This document shows positions 59,560 to 64,000 of a DNA stretch of 64,000 bases, piece after piece. A program made the translations under genes and the position numbers. The stretch covers positions 1 through 64,000 of the forward strand of contig DLHG01000010.1 of NCBI GenBank assembly GCA_002483105.1, given 5' to 3'. The stretch comes from Bacteroidetes bacterium UBA7674. Lineage in GTDB: Bacteria > Bacteroidota > Bacteroidia > Chitinophagales > Chitinophagaceae. The notes under the pieces were generated by a model. It saw only the letters and a list, made by a program, of their open reading frames with translations, had not been told where the DNA came from and searched no databases. Position 1 is the stretch's first letter, and each line of letters starts with the position of its first letter.

Positions 59560-59569
59560 AAAAGACTAA

Positions 59570-60499
59570 TCAGTCAGGCACCATTCGCACCCTCTTCGGA
59601 CGTATCACTTCAAAAAGAAGATAAGCGCGGCCGTCGAATTCGATAAATAATTGTGGCTCCCTGTACCAGGGCAAACCTGTGCCGGACTTCTTGTGCACCT
59701 GTATGTGCAGGTGTGGCTCTAAACTGAAACCCGAGTTGCCCACCAATGCCAATGGCTGACCTAGCTTCACTATATCACCGTCCTTCACCATGGCACTGCC
59801 CGGCTTGTTGTGACCAAGGAACACATAGCAGGAATCAGTTTCCACTACTACGGAATTTAGGTTGGTTGGCCCTCTTTTTCTTATAGATGGTGGATTGTCC
59901 GGGTTATCATTCTTTACACTGATCACCCTACCTGCACACGGACTGTATATCGTATCACCATATATTTCGTAATCGTTGAGATTGGAAGAAAATACCGCGT
60001 TGGCACGGTTGCCATATTCATTCAGCTTTACAATATCAATCGCAAACACAGCGCCGCGGTAACTGTAGTGAAACATATTGGCAGGCAAACCTTTACCTCC
60101 CTGCAACACAAAATAATTTCCTGTCTTTAATGGAAAGGCCAATGCAATTCGCTCTGTACGGCCTGTAGTACCGGTGAAGTACAACACGCATAGCGTACCG
60201 AAAACAACGCCACCTGCGATGTTCAACCACACCCGCCACTTCTCATGCCTGCGCCGGATAGGCCTCTTGCGCATCAGGCTCCAGCAGAGTACCAACAAGT
60301 AGATGATACCAAAACCAAACTTACAATAGATGGAGAGATATACCCATGCGCCGTAGAGATACATCAGGGTTGCCAGTGATATGGAAATAAATATCCTGTG
60401 CCAACTGAACTTCAGCGGCTTGCGCACCCCTCTTACTAATATGATCAAACTCCAGAGTGCGATAAGCACAGTAACTCCTGCTATCACATACGTCCACAT
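59570..60499 (-). CDS. Membrane-anchored M23-family metallopeptidase
   Basis: A 309-residue protein with three to four N-terminal helices (VIAGVTVLIALWSLIILV, IFISISLATLMYLYGAWVYLSI, FGIIYLLVLCWSLM, LNIAGGVVFGTLCVLYF) and a C-terminal M23 LytM domain. The zinc-site residues are recognisable: a histidine and aspartate in MFHYSYRGAVFAIDI near residue 163, and the HxH motif in EPHLHIQVHK near residue 275. DTIYSPCAGRVISVKND is the usual flap strand. M23 enzymes cut peptidoglycan peptides, but the histidine-to-aspartate spacing differs from the standard H-x3-D, as in membrane variants of this family. A strong terminator hairpin lies only six bases before its ATG. Confidence 0.88.
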   Translation of the reverse strand: MWTYVIAGVTVLIALWSLIILVRGVRKPLKFSWHRIFISISLATLMYLYGAWVYLSIYCKFGFGIIYLLVLCWSLMRKRPIRRRHEKWRVWLNIAGGVVFGTLCVLYFTGTTGRTERIALAFPLKTGNYFVLQGGKGLPANMFHYSYRGAVFAIDIVKLNEYGNRANAVFSSNLNDYEIYGDTIYSPCAGRVISVKNDNPDNPPSIRKRGPTNLNSVVVETDSCYVFLGHNKPGSAMVKDGDIVKLGQPLALVGNSGFSLEPHLHIQVHKKSGTGLPWYREPQLFIEFDGRAYLLFEVIRPKRVRMVPD

Positions 60500-60505
60500 A
60501 CTAAA

Positions 60506-60535
60506 ACAGGCTAACCCCTCTATTGGTTAGCCTGT
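60506..60535 (-). terminator. Terminator after the S9 peptidase, abutting the next start codon
   Basis: A perfect 11-bp stem (ACAGGCTAACC, loop CCTCTATT, GGTTAGCCTGT). Read on the minus strand it is followed by TTTTAGT and then the ATG of the M23 gene, six bases after the hairpin. Confidence 0.85.
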
Positions 60536-60593
60536 AAAAGTTACGAAGTATCTAATTAACTAAAAAATCATTAACGATTAATTCATCCCGTCC

Positions 60594-62747
60594 CTACTTC
60601 AGGTATGTGTCGAAGTAGTCTGATATCTTCTGCATCAGGTGTACCCTGTCCTTTCCACGCACATTGTGCAGGTGGCCAGGGTAGATAAAGTAATCCAATT
60701 GTGTTCCTTCGTCCACGCTGGCTTTCAGGAATTTCACCGAGTGCTGCCATACTACCACATCGTCATTGGCACCATGTATCATCAGCAGGTGGCCTTTTAG
60801 TTTCTTCGCTTTGGTCAGGAGATTGGCATCTTCGTATCCATCAGGATTTTCTTCAGGTGTATCCATATAGCGCTCAGTGTACATTGCTTCATACATTTTC
60901 CAATCTATTACCGGCCCACCGGCCACGCCACATTTAAAGATACCTGCATGGCGGGTCATCAGAGATGTGGTCATAAAGCCACCAAAACTCCAACCATGAA
61001 CACCTAAACGATTTTCATCTACATAAGGAAGTGATTTAAGATAAGCTACGCCCTTCAGCTGGTCGTCCATTTCTACTGTACCCAACTTGCGGAAAACTGC
61101 TTGTTCGAAGTCTAGTCCACGGTTGCTGCTACCGCGTCCGTCCATGGTAAATACTATGTATCCTTTCTGCGCTATGTATTCATACCACAGGTTACCGCTT
61201 GCAGGATAGGCATTGCGAATCAGTTGCACATGAGGGCCATTATATAAATAAACAATAACAGGATATTTCTTAGATGCATCAAAGTCCGGCGGCAATATCA
61301 GCTTTCCATAGAGCGGTATATTGTTGCTTGCCTTTAAAGTAACGTTCCTTACCTCTGCCCTGCTGTATCCTGCTAATGGATCTTTCGACGTAAGTAGTAT
61401 TTTGCTATAGCCGCCTGTTACAGCGCGTATCACACTGGTACGAGGATTGGTCTCTGAGTTGTAAGCATCATACATGTATTTGCCGTCATCACTTACAAAT
61501 ACCTGGTGTGTTCCTTCTCCCTCATCCAGTCGGCGAATATCACCGGTTTCTATATTGGCTGCATAAGCATGTTTCTCCAATGGTGATTCTTTAGTACCGG
61601 TGAAGATCACTTCATTGGTAGTTTTATTATAACCTGCAATTTCATTCACCAGCCAGTCACCCTTTGTCACTCTTGTCAGCAGGTCGCCATTGGTATTGTG
61701 CAGGTACAGGTGCATATACCCATTTCGCTGGCTCCACCAGATAAATTTATCATCACTACCCGGGATAAAATACAAAGGATGCTGCGGCTCCACATATTTA
61801 TCATCAGTTTCTACGAATAGTGTTTTCACCTTGGCACCTGTGCGCGCATCGTATTTATTCATCTGCAGGTTATTCTGCTTCCTGTTCAGTATGCCTACAA
61901 AGATGTACTTTTCATCAGGGCTCCATGTTACCGCAGTCAGGTATTGATCTTTAGGCCCTTCAGTTTTCAATGTTACATTTCCACCAGTTGCGGGGTTATA
62001 TACACACAGTGTAACTTCATGCGATGTACCACCCGCCATCGGGTATTTTATCATGTCAGCAGTTGCAGGATCTGTTGCCCAATTCATTATCGGATAATCC
62101 TTCACCATCGTCTGGTCCATACGGTAATAGGCCAGGTAGCTTCCTTTGGGAGACAGGAAGATCCCCTTGTCTATCCCAAATTCATTCCTGTGTACTGCCT
62201 GCCCGCTGATGATATTCTTATTGGCGTTGTTGGTCACCTTTATCACCTTACCTGCCGGCGTCACCATTTGCAGGTTATTGTCTATTGTATAGGCAATGTT
62301 CCTGCTCGCATCCACACTTACGTTCTGAGCGCTTTCTGGTAGTGTCTGCCATAGCTTCCATGACACCTTATCGTCGTTGAATGTGCCGAGATACAACTTG
62401 CCACCATTATTGATATATACATGATCCTTATCCAGCCAGGTAAATAGCGGCATGGCTTTCATATCTCCACCTATGGCCTTATTGAGGCGGGAAAGACTCA
62501 CTACATCTTCGGGTCTGTCTGTCGGAAAATCTATTGATCTCCAGGTTTCAACTCCGTCTGTTTTTTCTATATGATAGAACGTATTGGTTCCGGGGCGCCA
62601 GCTACCTTGCTTTATGCCTTGCACAGCGAGTGTTGTCGCCAGGCCGTTTGTGGCTTCAGTAATAGTAAATTCTTTTTGCGCTATTGCTGCCCCCTGGATA
62701 AGTCCGCTGGCCACCAGCAATAGGCACACTTTTTTTATTGTATTCAT
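60594..62747 (-). CDS. Dipeptidyl-peptidase IV-like S9 prolyl peptidase
   Basis: A 717-residue secreted or periplasmic serine peptidase that removes dipeptides after proline or alanine. The ATG at 62747 gives a signal peptide (VCLLLVASGLIQGAAIAQ); an earlier in-frame TTG at 62774 falls inside the -7 promoter box and is rejected. Residues ~40-450 are the eight-bladed beta-propeller (DPPIV_N), with W-s-p-D-E-k-type strands. The catalytic domain has GRGSSNRG, the nucleophile S587 in GWSFGG, D662 or D663 in GANDDVV, and a histidine in YPGHLHNVRG. It is followed by a terminator next to the M23 gene. Confidence 0.96.
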   Translation of the reverse strand: MNTIKKVCLLLVASGLIQGAAIAQKEFTITEATNGLATTLAVQGIKQGSWRPGTNTFYHIEKTDGVETWRSIDFPTDRPEDVVSLSRLNKAIGGDMKAMPLFTWLDKDHVYINNGGKLYLGTFNDDKVSWKLWQTLPESAQNVSVDASRNIAYTIDNNLQMVTPAGKVIKVTNNANKNIISGQAVHRNEFGIDKGIFLSPKGSYLAYYRMDQTMVKDYPIMNWATDPATADMIKYPMAGGTSHEVTLCVYNPATGGNVTLKTEGPKDQYLTAVTWSPDEKYIFVGILNRKQNNLQMNKYDARTGAKVKTLFVETDDKYVEPQHPLYFIPGSDDKFIWWSQRNGYMHLYLHNTNGDLLTRVTKGDWLVNEIAGYNKTTNEVIFTGTKESPLEKHAYAANIETGDIRRLDEGEGTHQVFVSDDGKYMYDAYNSETNPRTSVIRAVTGGYSKILLTSKDPLAGYSRAEVRNVTLKASNNIPLYGKLILPPDFDASKKYPVIVYLYNGPHVQLIRNAYPASGNLWYEYIAQKGYIVFTMDGRGSSNRGLDFEQAVFRKLGTVEMDDQLKGVAYLKSLPYVDENRLGVHGWSFGGFMTTSLMTRHAGIFKCGVAGGPVIDWKMYEAMYTERYMDTPEENPDGYEDANLLTKAKKLKGHLLMIHGANDDVVVWQHSVKFLKASVDEGTQLDYFIYPGHLHNVRGKDRVHLMQKISDYFDTYLK

Positions 62748-62771
62748 GAAAACGCTGTTATGTACAGACAA

Positions 62772-62779
62772 CAAACATA
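62772..62779 (-). promoter_or_regulatory. -7 promoter box (TATGTTTG) upstream of the S9 peptidase
   Basis: Minus-strand TATGTTTG is an exact TAnnTTTG match, 24 nt before the ATG at 62747. It fixes the start there and excludes the upstream TTG start. Confidence 0.6.
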
Positions 62780-62846
62780 ACGGTTAGTACTAAATAATAA
62801 AAATGCAAGGTAAAACCTGTCTTATCTTTATAACGTATTTAACACG

Positions 62847-63929
62847 ATGAGGAAATTATTGACCATACTGCTGCTATTTATCACCCTAAAGACGGTAGGC
62901 CAGAAGGATCATAACTGGATGAACAGCGAGGCAGACTGGAAACGCCTCAAACAAGAGCAAACATTATCTATCCCGGCAGCAGAACTTGATACTGCCATAG
63001 TAGTGGTCAGCAACAGGCTGTTACAGAAAGACAGTATGCGCTTTTTGAATGAAGACCTGCAAACTGACTATCTCCATTATTTTTTCGTTTACGTACACAA
63101 CGGCACCTGGCATGTACTTACTACTAAGAGCCTTGCTCACGCCATACAATATCTCCCAAAACAAAACAATGATTGGGTAGTATATACTGAAGGTATGGGC
63201 AAGGTGTTCACCGCCAACCTGGACAGGGGGCTGAGGATGTCTTCATTTTACAAAGTAAACGTGCTGGTACTTGACTACCCCAGCATTCACCCCTCTAAGG
63301 CTTCTCTCGGTAACTACAACTTCGCCAAACGAAATGCTCGTAGCGCTTATAAATATTTCGCGCCTGTTATTGATACACTCAAAATACTGAGAGACAAAAA
63401 AATAATGGGCACAGGTAGCCTATCCCTGTTCTTTCACAGCATGGGGAACAATGTGATCAAGCAACTGGTGAAAAACGACAAACTAAAGAATACCAATAAC
63501 GAGCTTTGGGTGGACAATCTTATTCTCAATGCGCCCTGTGTGAACCAAAGGAAACACCGTAAATGGGTAGAGCCCATTGGCTTTGCTAAGCGCATCTATG
63601 TCCACTACAATCCGGAGGACAAAACACTATACTTCGCACAGCTGGCGAGCTTTAGTAAACAGTTGGGTAAAAAAGTAAAACGGCCTTTGGCTAAAAACGC
63701 CATTTATATAAACTTCAATAAAGTGGCAGGAGAAGGACACAGCAATTTCCTTCCTTTCCCGGGCAGGCCAACAGCAGCACCTGAAGTGTATCATCACTAC
63801 GAGCAGCTTTTCCACGGAGGCACCGTTATACCGGGAGACAGCAAACAATATGCCCCTACGGCCTACAAAAAGATAGGCTGGGATTTACTACCCGCCGACC
63901 AATATAGCGCCTCTGGCAAACAGCAATAA
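62847..63929 (+). CDS. Secreted alpha/beta hydrolase-like protein
   Basis: A 360-residue protein with a signal peptide (LLTILLLFITLKTVGQ, cleavage near residue 19). The central part has an alpha/beta hydrolase nucleophile elbow LFFHSMGNNVIKQL near residue 195 (H-S-M-G-N, as in the DUF900 group), a strand-loop YVHYNPEDKTLYFA that may carry the acid, and a late GEGHSNFLP that may carry the histidine. This points to an esterase or lipase-like enzyme, with weaker support than for the PDZ-hydrolase at 20587. It is divergent from the S9 peptidase gene. A near-consensus TATCTTTA lies about 15 nt upstream. Confidence 0.82.
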   Translation: MRKLLTILLLFITLKTVGQKDHNWMNSEADWKRLKQEQTLSIPAAELDTAIVVVSNRLLQKDSMRFLNEDLQTDYLHYFFVYVHNGTWHVLTTKSLAHAIQYLPKQNNDWVVYTEGMGKVFTANLDRGLRMSSFYKVNVLVLDYPSIHPSKASLGNYNFAKRNARSAYKYFAPVIDTLKILRDKKIMGTGSLSLFFHSMGNNVIKQLVKNDKLKNTNNELWVDNLILNAPCVNQRKHRKWVEPIGFAKRIYVHYNPEDKTLYFAQLASFSKQLGKKVKRPLAKNAIYINFNKVAGEGHSNFLPFPGRPTAAPEVYHHYEQLFHGGTVIPGDSKQYAPTAYKKIGWDLLPADQYSASGKQQ

Positions 63930-64000
63930 TTAATTCTATGATGTGAAAACGTGTTTAAAGTTTCGTTGCGAGAGCGGCAAAGTGATGATAAACTCAGCCC

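Noticed and set aside
1..64000. tRNA, rRNA, insertion sequences, prophage or integrase genes
   Set aside because: Nothing with the required secondary structure, CCA ends, DDE or tyrosine recombinase motifs was noticed; a tRNAscan or ISfinder run would settle it.

Overview
The window looks like chromosomal DNA from a Bacteroidota bacterium, most likely of the Chitinophagaceae or a close relative. The evidence is: type A and type B T9SS sorting domains on large secreted proteins (1055-4249, 44323-46359, 48360-50582); a TonB-dependent receptor with a carboxypeptidase-like N-terminal domain; lipoproteins with short lipoboxes; Bacteroidota-type promoters with a TAnnTTTG -7 box instead of a classical -10; no obvious Shine-Dalgarno sequences; and many families typical of the phylum (DUF5683, DUF1573, type-I S9 dipeptidyl peptidase, S41 tail-specific protease). 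No tRNA, rRNA, CRISPR array, transposase, integrase or phage gene was seen.

Layout. 1-4249 (minus): a secreted protein cut by the window edge, preceded by a 1064-residue beta-helix T9SS cargo. 4596-6519 (plus): a three-gene envelope operon (TPR lipoprotein and two small secreted proteins). 6575-9705 (plus): ribulose-phosphate epimerase and a TonB-dependent receptor, followed by about 0.9 kb of non-coding, repeat-rich DNA (9706-10594) that includes a fourteen-unit, 11-bp tandem array. 10595-16671: lipoamide dehydrogenase, a small membrane protein, an amino acid permease, a secreted protein, a membrane protein and octanoyltransferase LipB. 16797-20477 (plus): tail-specific protease, DUF5683 protein and protein-isoaspartate methyltransferase. 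20587-28862: a PDZ-alpha/beta-hydrolase fusion, a small lipoprotein, an OmpR-type two-component system divergent from a trypsin-like protease, a LytS/LytTR-type two-component system with a DUF1697 gene, and an outer-membrane beta-barrel protein.

28923-40917 (minus) is a ten-gene exopolysaccharide/capsule locus read as Wza-like export lipoprotein, Wzc-like tyrosine kinase/co-polymerase, flippase, polymerase, three GT4 glycosyltransferases, PglC-like initiating phosphoglycosyltransferase, PglD-like acetyltransferase and PglE-like aminotransferase. The last three suggest that the repeat unit begins with a bacillosamine-type amino sugar; the matching 4,6-dehydratase is not in the window.

41075-48120: a small secreted protein, a VOC-family protein, a translationally coupled pair made of a radical SAM protein with a helix-hairpin-helix tail and a DUF4130 protein (a poorly characterised predicted DNA-repair system, the best candidate here for unexplored biology), a T9SS cargo, and an acyl-CoA carboxylase beta subunit. 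The last two share an almost identical 55-bp 3' segment. 48360-64000: a gliding-associated T9SS type B protein, an orphan ABC-2 permease, a secreted protein usually mislabelled asparagine synthetase B, a lipoprotein, MarC, a plus-strand run (pepT, DUF1573, UbiA-type prenyltransferase, dapB, a membrane protein, a CarboxypepD_reg-like protein), an M23 peptidase, a dipeptidyl-peptidase IV homologue and a secreted alpha/beta hydrolase.

Several start codons were moved from the longest open frame to a more likely ATG, guided by signal peptides, operon spacing and TAnnTTTG boxes. Four genes have the -7 box only 4-5 nt before the ATG, which predicts leaderless transcripts.
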